A stretch of 48,600 nucleotides of DNA from CAZFDE01 sp964517795 (GCA_964517795.1 CAZFDE010000013.1:1-48600), one strand, 5' to 3'; counted from the stretch's first letter, positions 8,033 to 17,128 are shown. Translations and numbers: made by a program. The notes: generated from the letters alone by a model not told the origin.

Positions 8033-9475
8033 ATGGACACTTCGATCATTGCAACACAACCACTGACCGAGCCGACAAATCGATCCGAGCTTCGTATGTG
8101 GTTAAAGGATAATCTGGGGCTTTGCGTAACGGATCGGGCGCTGTGTCCCGACCATCAATCACCGATGGATTATCTCTGGTACGCTTACAGCACGGACCTG
8201 CCGGGCGTGAACCGGACCAACGGTGACGCGGTTATCTGGGCCAATCGCGGCGGCGGCAAAACGATCCTGGCGGCGGCACTGACATTAATGGATTGCCTGT
8301 TCAAGGACCATTGTCATGTCCGGATCCTGGCCGGCTCCGGCGATCAGGCCCAGCGGATGTACGGCTATCTGCGCAATTTTATCACCGATGGATTCAAGGA
8401 TCATATCGACGGCGACGTGTTGCGTACCCGCTGCCGATTCAAAAACGGCTCCAGCGTCGAAGTGCTCACCCAATCGGACAGAAGCGTTCGCGGCCGACAC
8501 TTCCAGAAACTGCGCTGCGACGAGGTCGAGCTGTTCAAGGAAGACATCTTCAACGCCGCCAAATTCACCACGCACTCCAGCGACACCGCACGCAGCGCGA
8601 TGGAGGTCCTCAGCACGATGCACCGCCCGTACGGCCTGATGCAGAAAGTCGTCAACAACGCGATCGACAGCGGTGTCCCAGTCTTCAAGTGGTGTCTGTG
8701 GGAAGTGATCGAGAAATGCACCGACCGGATCTGTTCGCGGTGCCCGCTGAACGCCGATTGCGGCGGCAAAGCCAAACGCGGCGGCGGATACCTCAAAATC
8801 GATGACTGCATCACCATGATGAACCGCTCGAGCCGAACCTGCTGGGAAACGGAGATTTTATGCAGCCGTCCGAAGATCGACAACGTCGTATTCGGCGAAT
8901 TCGATCCGAAAGTCCATATTGCCCCGGTCTGTTACGATCCGAACCTGCCGCTGTACCGCACGCTGGATTTTGGATTCGTCAATCCGTTCGTCTGTTTGTG
9001 GATCCAGGTCGATGAGGACGGAGTGGTTCGTGTGCTCGATGAATACGTGATGCGGCGAAGAACGATCCCAGTCAACGGCGAAAAAATGATGGAAAAAACA
9101 CCGTGCCCCGAATCGCGCGTCGCCGCAACCTTCTGCGATCCGGCCGGCAGCGGCCCCAGCGATACCACCGGCACCAGCAGCAAGGCCGAACTCAAAAAGA
9201 TGGGCATCGAGGTCAAACACTGTAAAAGCAGGATATTGCAAGGCATCGAAATGATCCGCACCGCCCTGCTCAATGCCGCAGGCAAACGTTCGATGATCAT
9301 CTCACCTAATTGCAAACGATTGATTGAGGCCATGCAATGCTATCATTATCCCCAAAACACCATCAATGAACTTCCCTTTAAGGATGGTGTTTACGATCAC
9401 CCGATCGACGCCCTCCGCTATTTCTTCGTCAATTACTCCGCCGCCAATCCCCCAATCCAACGCCGCCGCTATTAA
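8033..9475 (+). CDS. Solitary terminase large subunit-like protein (ATPase plus nuclease)
   Basis: 480 residues, organised like phage TerL. The ATPase half has a Walker A-like ANRGGGKT (70-77), Walker B LRCDE (160-164) and the STMHRP coupling motif (194-199). A cysteine knot Cys229/234/237/243 (C-x4-C-x2-C-x5-C) follows. The RNase H-like nuclease half offers acidic residues in LDFGF (Asp312), FCDPAGSG (Asp369) and YDHPIDALRYFF (Asp455, Asp459). All motifs of a working packaging motor are present. The start at 8033 has GGGGG upstream; an upstream in-frame start at 7949 falls in repeat-derived sequence. No portal, capsid, protease or small terminase gene is in the window. It may be the last remnant of a prophage or a domesticated motor-nuclease. 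Confidence 0.8.
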   Translation: MDTSIIATQPLTEPTNRSELRMWLKDNLGLCVTDRALCPDHQSPMDYLWYAYSTDLPGVNRTNGDAVIWANRGGGKTILAAALTLMDCLFKDHCHVRILAGSGDQAQRMYGYLRNFITDGFKDHIDGDVLRTRCRFKNGSSVEVLTQSDRSVRGRHFQKLRCDEVELFKEDIFNAAKFTTHSSDTARSAMEVLSTMHRPYGLMQKVVNNAIDSGVPVFKWCLWEVIEKCTDRICSRCPLNADCGGKAKRGGGYLKIDDCITMMNRSSRTCWETEILCSRPKIDNVVFGEFDPKVHIAPVCYDPNLPLYRTLDFGFVNPFVCLWIQVDEDGVVRVLDEYVMRRRTIPVNGEKMMEKTPCPESRVAATFCDPAGSGPSDTTGTSSKAELKKMGIEVKHCKSRILQGIEMIRTALLNAAGKRSMIISPNCKRLIEAMQCYHYPQNTINELPFKDGVYDHPIDALRYFFVNYSAANPPIQRRRY

Positions 9476-9487
9476 AAGATGCCGTGT

Positions 9488-9781
9488 TTATTCGAAAAAT
9501 TCGTCGTCGCCGCGGTGGATGCGGACGTTATGGCGCATGTCATCGTCCAGATCTTCGGTCATCTTATCGATCTGCCGCTGGGCGAGATAGTTCTTCAGCG
9601 CGGTCATCGCCACGCCAAAACCGGCGATAAAAAAGATCAGCGCCGCCAGAAACGCAAATAACTCCGGCAGGGCGATAATCAGCATCCCGAACCCGATCAG
9701 TCCCAGACCCAAAACAAATGTCCAGGCCGCGATCGACTTGGATGCCTGTGAGACCATATTCGAATAAAATCGAAAAACCAT
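9488..9781 (-). CDS. Small two-helix membrane protein
   Basis: 97 residues with two hydrophobic helices (about 18-38 and 41-61), then an amphipathic, charged tail ending in DDDMRHNVRIHRGDDEFFE. No family recognised. The reverse-strand ribosome site AAAGGGG lies about 7 bases before the ATG. The gene follows groEL on the same strand, past a strong terminator, and converges with the terminase gene, whose stop is 12 bases away. The tail is probably cytoplasmic. Function unknown. Confidence 0.6.
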   Translation of the reverse strand: MVFRFYSNMVSQASKSIAAWTFVLGLGLIGFGMLIIALPELFAFLAALIFFIAGFGVAMTALKNYLAQRQIDKMTEDLDDDMRHNVRIHRGDDEFFE

Positions 9782-9804
9782 TGTATCGCCCCTTTCAAAG
9801 TAAA

Positions 9805-9826
9805 GCGGGCTCCCGAAGGAGCCCGC
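9805..9826 (-). terminator. Terminator of groES-groEL with UUCG tetraloop
   Basis: A 9-bp perfect GC stem (GCGGGCTCC / GGAGCCCGC). On the minus strand the loop is TTCG closed by C-G, the very stable UUCG type, followed by TTTACTTT. It lies 13 bases beyond the groEL stop. Confidence 0.85.
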
Positions 9827-9838
9827 CGTTGTTACGGT

Positions 9839-11461
<1,623 letters not shown>

Positions 11462-11489
11462 TTCGGTATTCTCCTTTCCAGAGTCTTGG

Positions 11490-11780
11490 TTACTTTTCAA
11501 TGATCGCCAGAATGTCCGACTCGTCCATGATCAAATACTCTTTGCCGCCCGCCTTGACGTCCGTGCCGGCGTAGCTGGTGAACAGCACCTCGTCACCTTT
11601 CTTGACGGACAGTTTACGTCGCGTGCCGTCTTCCAAAAGTTTGCCTTCGCCGACGTTGACGATCTTGCCGCGCTGCGGTTTTTCCTTGGCGGTATCCGGC
11701 AGGACAATGCCGCCGGCGGTTTTGGTCTCGGCCTCGAGCCGCTCTACTAATACCTTATCTGCCAGTGGTCGAATCTTCAT
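11490..11780 (-). CDS. groES: GroES co-chaperonin (10 kDa)
   Basis: 96 residues; heptameric lid of GroEL. Typical pattern: MKIRPLADKVLVER, GGIVLPDTAKEKPQRGKIVNVG, KGDEVLFTSYAGTDV, YLIMDESDILAII. AAAGGAG lies about 9 bases before the ATG. No CIRCE element (TTAGCACTC-N9-GAGTGCTAA) is present upstream; instead there is a CATTCAAA inverted repeat at 11813-11844. Confidence 0.97.
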   Translation of the reverse strand: MKIRPLADKVLVERLEAETKTAGGIVLPDTAKEKPQRGKIVNVGEGKLLEDGTRRKLSVKKGDEVLFTSYAGTDVKAGGKEYLIMDESDILAIIEK

Positions 11781-11812
11781 CTTTTGACTTCTCCTTTAAT
11801 AATAATGTTTAT

Positions 11813-11844
11813 CATTCAAACCCATTCGTTTTCATATTTGAATG
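11813..11844. promoter_or_regulatory. CATTCAAA-N16-TTTGAATG inverted repeat before groES
   Basis: Perfect 8-bp arms at 11813-11820 and 11837-11844, 33 bases upstream of the groES ATG, in the 87-base gap behind the receiver-domain gene. The position suits an operator for heat-shock control, but no known consensus fits. A weak hairpin (GCTGC-ATCC-GCAGC, 11845-11858) adjoins it. Confidence 0.4.
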
Positions 11845-11867
11845 GCTGCATCCGCAGCAGCCGATTT

Positions 11868-12287
11868 TCAGCTTTTCCGCTTAAACACATGCATCCCGTA
11901 CCGTTTGACAAACAGCCGGTTGAGCTGGTCCTGCAGCACATCCATATCCACCGGCTTGTCGATCACGCTGAACACGCCGAGCGTCAGGGCCTTTTCGAAC
12001 AGGTCATGCCCCGGCCGGCTCGACAGCAGAATATTCGGGATTCGCGGGAAGTCACGCTGGATCAGCCGCACCGTCGCCAGCCCGGGCGCCAGCTCGGCGT
12101 CCATATCGACGATCGTCGTGTGGATCGTGCGCGTCCGGATGATACTGAGAAACTCGTCTGTGCTGCGCGCGATCATCAGGTTCGCCCCGCACGGGCGGAA
12201 AATCTGCGACAGCGCCACCGGCCACGCCCAGTTCGCTTCGGTCGTCAACACATTCACCGTAACATCATGTCCTGCCGTATATCCCAT
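11868..12287 (-). CDS. Stand-alone, degenerate response-regulator receiver domain
   Basis: 139 residues with a CheY-like alpha/beta layout. Strand 3 ends TTIVDMDAE, giving a candidate phosphorylation Asp61. The switch residue is in ILLSSRP (about 86-92) and the conserved Lys111 is in VIDKPVD. The acidic pair that normally ends strand 1 and binds Mg2+ is missing: the segment reads VNVLTTEAN. Phosphorylation may therefore be weak or absent. No output domain. It lies directly upstream of groES-groEL on the same strand, 87 bases away, and may share a transcript. GAGGTT precedes the ATG closely. Confidence 0.75.
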   Translation of the reverse strand: MGYTAGHDVTVNVLTTEANWAWPVALSQIFRPCGANLMIARSTDEFLSIIRTRTIHTTIVDMDAELAPGLATVRLIQRDFPRIPNILLSSRPGHDLFEKALTLGVFSVIDKPVDMDVLQDQLNRLFVKRYGMHVFKRKS

Positions 12288-12492
12288 AACCTCAATTAAA
12301 ATGCAAATCCTATGCCACCGCCTTGCCTTCCGGCATAAATCATGCGCAAACCATTATAAATCAAGAATTTACGGAATTCCCAGCCCGCCGACATTCAACC
12401 TGCCAATCCACCCAAACAGGCAGACCCGCCTGCCATACCGGCAGGGGGTTGATTTTTAAGATGATATTAAAACCGCATTGCTCAAATGCAGG
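12288..12492. other. Intergenic region without a gene
   Basis: Part of the 395-base gap before the DUF3592 gene. It holds a CCTGCC-ATACC-GGCAGG hairpin at 12429-12445 and several GGCAGG/CCTGCC echoes nearby, but no credible reading frame. It probably carries the promoter of the receiver-domain gene on the minus strand, which I could not pin down. Confidence 0.4.
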
Positions 12493-12516
12493 GTGCGATA
12501 TTTATCGCACTTTTTT
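12493..12516 (+). repeat. REP-like hairpin A with T-tract
   Basis: GTGCGAT-ATTT-ATCGCAC (12493-12510) followed by TTTTTT. Same stem as the other REP hairpins here but without the GTAG head. The T-run makes it look like a terminator as well. Confidence 0.6.
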
Positions 12517-12527
12517 ATGAGGGGTCC

Positions 12528-12550
12528 GGTGCGATTTCATCGCACCCTAC
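12528..12550 (-). repeat. REP-like hairpin B
   Basis: GGTGCGAT-TTC-ATCGCACC (12528-12546) followed by CTAC. Read on the minus strand it is GTAG plus GGTGCGAT-GAA-ATCGCACC: a GTAG tetranucleotide 5' of a hairpin, the form recognised by REP-associated transposases. Confidence 0.75.
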
Positions 12551-12682
12551 GAATTTTTCAGCACACGGTTTTTCCTTTGACGAATCGCATTCGTTGTTCA
12601 TAATCAGTTTTAGTGAGACATGCTGTTATTTGATATAAAAGTTAGAGTTAATGAGTAAGCGGGTTAGCCACAAAGGTAAAAC

Positions 12683-13189
12683 ATGGAACAAAAAAGCCTG
12701 GATTTGACGAAAAGATCGCATCAAATAATTGGAATTACAGGATTTGTAGTTTTTGTAATTCTAGGCAACGTTTTCAGCTACATCATGGTTTTTAGACCGG
12801 CCTCTAAAATCGCTGAAGCACAGAATTGGGACAAAACGATTTGCACAATTGAATCAATGGATTATAAAACAGAAACTACAAAAACAGGGCCTGGCAGAAC
12901 CTCTGTTCACTCTAAGATGGTTGTCAAATATACTTACGAATATGATGGTAAGAAATATTGGTCCAGTAATTATCGCTTTGGCAAAGTAAAATATACCAAA
13001 GGAATGCTTTTTCAGTCGGGTCAGCAGGCCTATTGTTTTGTGAATCCGGATAATCCTGAAGAAGCAGTAATGATACGGGATGACTCAGCATGGAGCGCAT
13101 GGGCGTTGCTACCGTTATCTTTCATTGTGATTGGAATCATCGGTATTGTAAATACCATTCGCTATATGATTTATTATACAACGAGTTAG
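12683..13189 (+). CDS. DUF3592 membrane protein
   Basis: 168 residues with one transmembrane helix near each end (about 15-36 and 138-160) and a middle beta-rich part, including TICTIESMDYKTET and the VKYTYEYDGKKYWSSNYRFG pattern typical of DUF3592. Function of the family is unknown; members sit in the membrane with the middle domain on one face. The gene is visibly AT-richer than its neighbours and lies between two REP hairpins whose GTAG heads point towards it, suggesting recent arrival. Its stop codon is 4 bases before REP C. Confidence 0.75.
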   Translation: MEQKSLDLTKRSHQIIGITGFVVFVILGNVFSYIMVFRPASKIAEAQNWDKTICTIESMDYKTETTKTGPGRTSVHSKMVVKYTYEYDGKKYWSSNYRFGKVKYTKGMLFQSGQQAYCFVNPDNPEEAVMIRDDSAWSAWALLPLSFIVIGIIGIVNTIRYMIYYTTS

Positions 13190-13193
13190 TTTC

Positions 13194-13216
13194 GTAGGGT
13201 GCGATGGAATCGCACC
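13194..13216 (+). repeat. REP-like hairpin C (5' flank of the RAYT gene)
   Basis: GTAG (13194-13197) then GGTGCGAT-GGA-ATCGCACC (13198-13216). Opposite orientation to hairpin D, so the pair brackets the transposase gene as inverted copies. Confidence 0.8.
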
Positions 13217-13238
13217 AAATTCTTAAAGGGATGATATT

Positions 13239-13811
13239 ATGCCGGACTATAAGCGCTGGTGTTCTGCCGGCGGGACATATTTCTTTACGGTAATAACCTA
13301 CAACCGCCGAAAAATATTTCACAACACACGTGCACGTGAATATCTTCATCGAGCGATGGCCGCCATACAAACCGCTCATCCCTTTGAAATTCTCGGTATT
13401 GTACTTGTACCGAATCATTGTCACTGCATTTGGAAGATGCCGGATAACGACAATAATTTTTCTGTCCGGTGGGGATTAATCAAAGGCAAATTCACCAGGC
13501 TATGGCTTGGTAACGGCGGAACAGATGCGGCCGTATCCACATCGAGAAAACAAAGGGGGGAGCGCGGCATTTGGCAAAGACGATTTTGGGAACATTTAAT
13601 TCGCGACCAACACGATTTCGCCCGCCATATGGATTATATTCATTACAATCCGGTCAAGCACGACTATGTAAAATGTCCCCATCATTGGCAGCATTCAAGT
13701 TTTCACCGATGGCATAAAGATGGTGTTTATCCACAGAATGGGTTATGCCAATGTCATGGAAATTGTAAAACACCGGACTTCAAGGATATTGCCAATACCA
13801 CCGGAGAATAG
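13239..13811 (+). CDS. REP-associated tyrosine transposase (RAYT, Y1-type HUH nuclease)
   Basis: 190 residues, Y1_Tnp/IS200-like single-strand transposase family. Visible: the N-terminal strand GTYFFTVITYNRRKIF, the metal-binding HUH-type motif in VPNHCHCIWKMP (His60, His62), RGIWQRRFWEHLIRD, and the catalytic-tyrosine helix DYIHYNPVKHDYV (Tyr133/Tyr136). RAYTs nick and join single-stranded REP DNA and are thought to spread REP elements. AAAGGG stands 8 bases before the ATG at 13239. REP hairpins C and D flank the gene in inverted orientation, 22 and 12 bases from its ends, so gene and target repeats match as one unit. All catalytic motifs look intact. Confidence 0.92.
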   Translation: MPDYKRWCSAGGTYFFTVITYNRRKIFHNTRAREYLHRAMAAIQTAHPFEILGIVLVPNHCHCIWKMPDNDNNFSVRWGLIKGKFTRLWLGNGGTDAAVSTSRKQRGERGIWQRRFWEHLIRDQHDFARHMDYIHYNPVKHDYVKCPHHWQHSSFHRWHKDGVYPQNGLCQCHGNCKTPDFKDIANTTGE

Positions 13812-13822
13812 AAAATGATTAT

Positions 13823-13845
13823 GGTGTGATTTCATCGCACCCTAC
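13823..13845 (-). repeat. REP-like hairpin D (3' flank of the RAYT gene)
   Basis: GGTGTGAT-TTC-ATCGCACC (13823-13841) then CTAC; one stem position is a G-T wobble. On the minus strand it reads GTAG plus hairpin. It lies 18 bases before the DUF5131 start codon, so it is in that gene's leader. Confidence 0.75.
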
Positions 13846-13862
13846 CTGTGAAGGAAATCTAA

Positions 13863-14591
13863 ATGGGCATTGACAGCAAAATCGAATGGACGGGGTCCAC
13901 GTGGAATCCGGTAACGGGCTGCACGAAGATCAGTTCGGGTTGTCAGAACTGTTATGCCGAGCGGATGGCCAAACGACTCAAGGCAATGGGTCAGGCCAAC
14001 TACCGAAACGGCTTTAAGGTGACCTGCCATCCTCACGTCCTGGATACACCCACACACTGGAAACGGCCGCAAATGGTCTTTGTCAACTCGATGAGCGATC
14101 TGTTTCATAAAGATGTACCCATTGATTTTATCCTGGATATCTTTGCAACGATGCACCGGGCTGACCAGCACCAATACCAGATCCTGACCAAACGAGCTGA
14201 GCGGCTGGCCGAGCTGTCGCCGCAACTGCCGTGGCGCGACAATATCTGGATGGGCGTTACCGTCGAAGCGGCCCAGTACAAAGACCGCATCGATTACCTT
14301 CGATACACTTCAGCCCGCATCAAATTTTTATCGCTTGAGCCGCTGCTGGACGATTTGGGCGAATTGGACCTTAGCGGGATTGACTGGGTCATCGTCGGCG
14401 GCGAGTCCGGCCCGGGCGCCAGGCCGATCGAAGCCGATTGGGTCCGCAGTATCCGCGACCAGTGCCGCGCTGGACAGGTGCCGTTTTTCTTCAAGCAATG
14501 GGGCGGCGTCAACAAAAAGAAGGCCGGCCGCAAGCTGGACGGGCGAACCTGGGACCAAGTACCCCATTTCAAAACGATTGCCCGCAAATAA
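13863..14591 (+). CDS. DUF5131 (phage Gp37/Gp68) family protein, radical-SAM-like
   Basis: 242 residues. Matches the Gp37/Gp68 family known from phages and mobile DNA: IEWTGSTWNPVTGC, a cysteine cluster Cys20-x6-Cys27-x2-Cys30 (CTKISSGCQNCYAE), VFVNSMSDLFHKDVP, ILTKRAERLAEL, SLEPLLDDLGE, GGESGPGARP and FFKQWGG. The three cysteines suggest a [4Fe-4S] cluster of radical-SAM type; the reaction is unknown. AAGGA lies about 8 bases before the ATG. REP hairpin D sits just upstream, placing the gene at the edge of the accessory patch. It converges with the hydrogenase maturation protease. Confidence 0.85.
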   Translation: MGIDSKIEWTGSTWNPVTGCTKISSGCQNCYAERMAKRLKAMGQANYRNGFKVTCHPHVLDTPTHWKRPQMVFVNSMSDLFHKDVPIDFILDIFATMHRADQHQYQILTKRAERLAELSPQLPWRDNIWMGVTVEAAQYKDRIDYLRYTSARIKFLSLEPLLDDLGELDLSGIDWVIVGGESGPGARPIEADWVRSIRDQCRAGQVPFFFKQWGGVNKKKAGRKLDGRTWDQVPHFKTIARK

Positions 14592-14614
14592 TCAAACCAA
14601 CCGCTCGGGCACTT

Positions 14615-15076
14615 TTAATCTAATGCTTTACAGACGGTGTCGGCGTAGTGCGGAATGTTTTGTTGCAGTGGATCGCTGAGCTGCCGAAAATCCTGCTCGA
14701 TACGTTCGGGCTGAATACCGAAGATCACCACCTCCTCGGGGCAATGGCCCAGTAATTTCGCCATCCGCAAAATCCCCAAAAGGTCCGCCTCGTGCAGCGA
14801 GTAATGCTGTAATTGCTTAATGCTATCGACCTCATCGGGCGTGAAGCGTTTGATCGTGCCCGGCTCGCAGTCCATCATCGCGCAATCGATAAAGACCGCC
14901 TTGTCATAACCGGTGAGTTTGTGCAGAATCGCGATACCGCCGCAGCCCATATCAAAGAATGTGACATGCGGAAATTCATCCTGTCGTTGAACCAGATGCT
15001 CAATGACCGCCGGGCCGATCCCTTCATCGGCCATCAGGGTATTGCCCAGTCCGATGACAATGGTCCTTTTCGGCAT
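14615..15076 (-). CDS. [NiFe] hydrogenase maturation protease
   Basis: 153 residues, HyaD/HybD/HupD endopeptidase family. Motifs: GLGNTLMADEGIGPAVIEHL (Glu18 as a nickel ligand), FFDMGCGGIAIL, AVFIDCAM with a further acidic ligand, and SLHEADL with a His. It cuts the C-terminal extension of the hydrogenase large subunit after nickel insertion. That substrate is encoded just upstream and still carries the extension (MLNVTFKR after His426). Last gene of the hyd operon, 4 bases after hydA. Confidence 0.9.
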   Translation of the reverse strand: MPKRTIVIGLGNTLMADEGIGPAVIEHLVQRQDEFPHVTFFDMGCGGIAILHKLTGYDKAVFIDCAMMDCEPGTIKRFTPDEVDSIKQLQHYSLHEADLLGILRMAKLLGHCPEEVVIFGIQPERIEQDFRQLSDPLQQNIPHYADTVCKALD

Positions 15077-15080
15077 AGAC

Positions 15081-16385
15081 TTATCTCTTAAAGGTCACAT
15101 TGAGCATGTGCGTCGAACAGGAAATACACGGATCGTATGAGCGAACCAGCATCTCCAGTTTCTGCCGCACGGCATCTTCACCTTCATCGAGGATCTCCGG
15201 CACAATCTTCTCGAAATCGTGCTGGATATTCGCATGATTCTGGTTGGTCGGGATGCAGATATCGGCCGCCACACAGTTGCCGTTGCTGTCGAATTCGTAC
15301 TGGTGGAACAGGATACCGCGCGGCGCCTCAACACAACCCGAACCCTTGCCGGCCTTCGGCGTGGTCTTGACCGTTTCGGGTTTCAACCCTTTCGTCAGCA
15401 GCGTATCGATCAATTCGATACTGATACCCACCACCTGTACGCACTCGACGAGCTGGGCGATCGTGTTCATATACGGATTGCAGCAGCCCTTTTTCAGGCC
15501 GAACATCTTGGCGACGCCCTTGGCCGGGTCGATCAGTTGATCGTAATTATTGTTGAACCTGGCCAGTGCACCGACCGCATACGAACCGCGGTGCCACTTG
15601 GTCCACTTGGCCGTGGACTGCGGGCTGACGTATTCGTTGGCGACGCTCTGCCAATCCTGGACCGAAACCGTATCATCGCAATCGGTCGAGGCGATCTCGC
15701 CATGATAGAACGTATAGACATCCGGGTGCGTCAGTGAGATATATTCGGTCGGCCGCTCGAAAGCGGGAACGTTCTCAGCCACGCTCAGAACAACCTGCGC
15801 GATCGCGGTCAAATCGTTGAGCGTCTCTTTCAATGTTTTCTGCAGATCTTTCAGTTCAGCCTCGGTGGGGAACTTGGTCAGACCGCCGGGAATCAGCGTG
15901 ACCGGATGGGTCGTGCGGCCGGCAATTAAATCCGACCAGTTGTTCGCTACGCGGTGGGCCTTGATGATCGTCTTGACCGCATCGGTCGCCTTGGGCACCA
16001 GCGGCACCACGGACTTGGCGCCGAAAAAGTCCGGCACGGCCAGATAGCCGATATGCAGCACATGACTCTGCAATTGCTCGGAATAATGCATCAACTGGCG
16101 AACGAGGTCGGCCTGTTCGGAGACCTCGATATCCAGCGCCTTCTCGACTGCCTTGGTCGAGGCCAGCGAGTGCGTAATCGAGCAGATCCCGCATATCCGC
16201 GAAACGATCGTTTGAATGTCCTCGTAGCTTCGCCCGCGCACCATCGCTTCGAAGAAACGCGGCGCTTCGGGCACTTGCCACTCGATCTGTTCGATCGTGC
16301 CGTCTTTAGCGTTAACAACGATATTGCCGTGCCCTTCGACACGGGTTACATGATGAACGTTAATATTCACTGTACCGGTACTCAT
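15081..16385 (-). CDS. hydA: Group 3b [NiFe] hydrogenase large (alpha) subunit
   Basis: 434 residues, cytoplasmic. Nickel-iron site ligands are visible in both places: RICGICSITH (Cys65, Cys68) and the C-terminal DPCISCSTH (Cys420, Cys423, His426), followed by an 8-residue cleavable tail. The N-terminal HHVTRVEGHGNI is typical. Length agrees with the sulfhydrogenase alpha subunits of Pyrococcus (about 430). Oxidises or evolves H2 with NADP(H) through its partners. The start codon overlaps the delta stop by 4 bases (ATGA). Part of hydB-hydG-hydD-hydA-protease. Confidence 0.93.
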   Translation of the reverse strand: MSTGTVNINVHHVTRVEGHGNIVVNAKDGTIEQIEWQVPEAPRFFEAMVRGRSYEDIQTIVSRICGICSITHSLASTKAVEKALDIEVSEQADLVRQLMHYSEQLQSHVLHIGYLAVPDFFGAKSVVPLVPKATDAVKTIIKAHRVANNWSDLIAGRTTHPVTLIPGGLTKFPTEAELKDLQKTLKETLNDLTAIAQVVLSVAENVPAFERPTEYISLTHPDVYTFYHGEIASTDCDDTVSVQDWQSVANEYVSPQSTAKWTKWHRGSYAVGALARFNNNYDQLIDPAKGVAKMFGLKKGCCNPYMNTIAQLVECVQVVGISIELIDTLLTKGLKPETVKTTPKAGKGSGCVEAPRGILFHQYEFDSNGNCVAADICIPTNQNHANIQHDFEKIVPEILDEGEDAVRQKLEMLVRSYDPCISCSTHMLNVTFKR

Positions 16386-17128
16386 AGCGTCGGCTCCTGT
16401 TTACTTCCAAAGAGAACCATTTTTGTTTTCAGGTCATCGATATTGAGATTGTATTTCTCGATGACATCCTTTGCGGCATCGACGTTGGGATTGTCGATAT
16501 ACCCGCGGCATCCGAAACACCGAAATCCGCTCGAGGGACACCGTGCCCCGCAACCGGCGCGAATAATCGGGCCTAAGCACACCTGACCGTATTCCCACAG
16601 ACAGGGGTTGCCCTTGGCCTTGCATTCCACGCATACCGGCCATTCCGGAATCTCGGGCGTCTTGCCCAGCAGCAGGCTGCGAACGATATAGGTGAATTCC
16701 TTGCGATCGATCGGACAGCCATGGATATTGAAATCGACCTTGACGACCTCATCGACCGCCTTGGTCATCGCCGTTTCCAGATGCGGCATCGATGCATCTT
16801 TGCCATATACACAGCTTTTAACCTCATCGAGGTCAAAATTATTTTTCAGTTTATTGACGCCGCCGATCGTGGCACACGCGCCCAGTGCGATCAGCACTTT
16901 GGCCCGGCTGCGGATCACCTTAACCCGTTCCTCGTCTTCCGGGCGGGTGATCGACCCTTCGACGATGGCGATATCGTACTCGGTGCTCTGTTCGCTCATC
17001 GCCTCGCGCCATTCCACGACATCAACCGCCCCGATCAAGTCCAGAATCTCTTCTTCCAGATTCACGATCTGAAGCTGGCATCCTTCACAACATGCAAAAT
17101 CAAAAATTGCGAGTCTTGGTTTACTCAT
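16382..17128 (-). CDS. hydD: Group 3b [NiFe] hydrogenase small (delta) subunit
   Basis: 248 residues. Carries the iron-sulfur relay nearest the NiFe site: N-terminal FACCEGCQLQ (Cys14-x2-Cys17), LGACATIGGVN, NIHGCPIDRKEF, then cysteine-rich C-terminal parts (VCVECKAKGNPCLWE, AGCGARCPSSGFRCFGCRG). No twin-arginine signal, consistent with a cytoplasmic group 3 enzyme. Abuts hydG without a gap and overlaps hydA by 4 bases. Confidence 0.92.
   Translation of the reverse strand: MSKPRLAIFDFACCEGCQLQIVNLEEEILDLIGAVDVVEWREAMSEQSTEYDIAIVEGSITRPEDEERVKVIRSRAKVLIALGACATIGGVNKLKNNFDLDEVKSCVYGKDASMPHLETAMTKAVDEVVKVDFNIHGCPIDRKEFTYIVRSLLLGKTPEIPEWPVCVECKAKGNPCLWEYGQVCLGPIIRAGCGARCPSSGFRCFGCRGYIDNPNVDAAKDVIEKYNLNIDDLKTKMVLFGSKQEPTL

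Noticed and set aside
12493..12516. Hairpin A as an ordinary terminator only
   Set aside because: It has a T-tract, but the stem is the same as that of the REP hairpins; no gene on the plus strand ends before it, so it is listed as a REP-like repeat.
12400..13860. Toxin-antitoxin or defence island around the RAYT gene
   Set aside because: None of the genes has nuclease-toxin, antitoxin, restriction or abortive-infection features beyond the RAYT itself.
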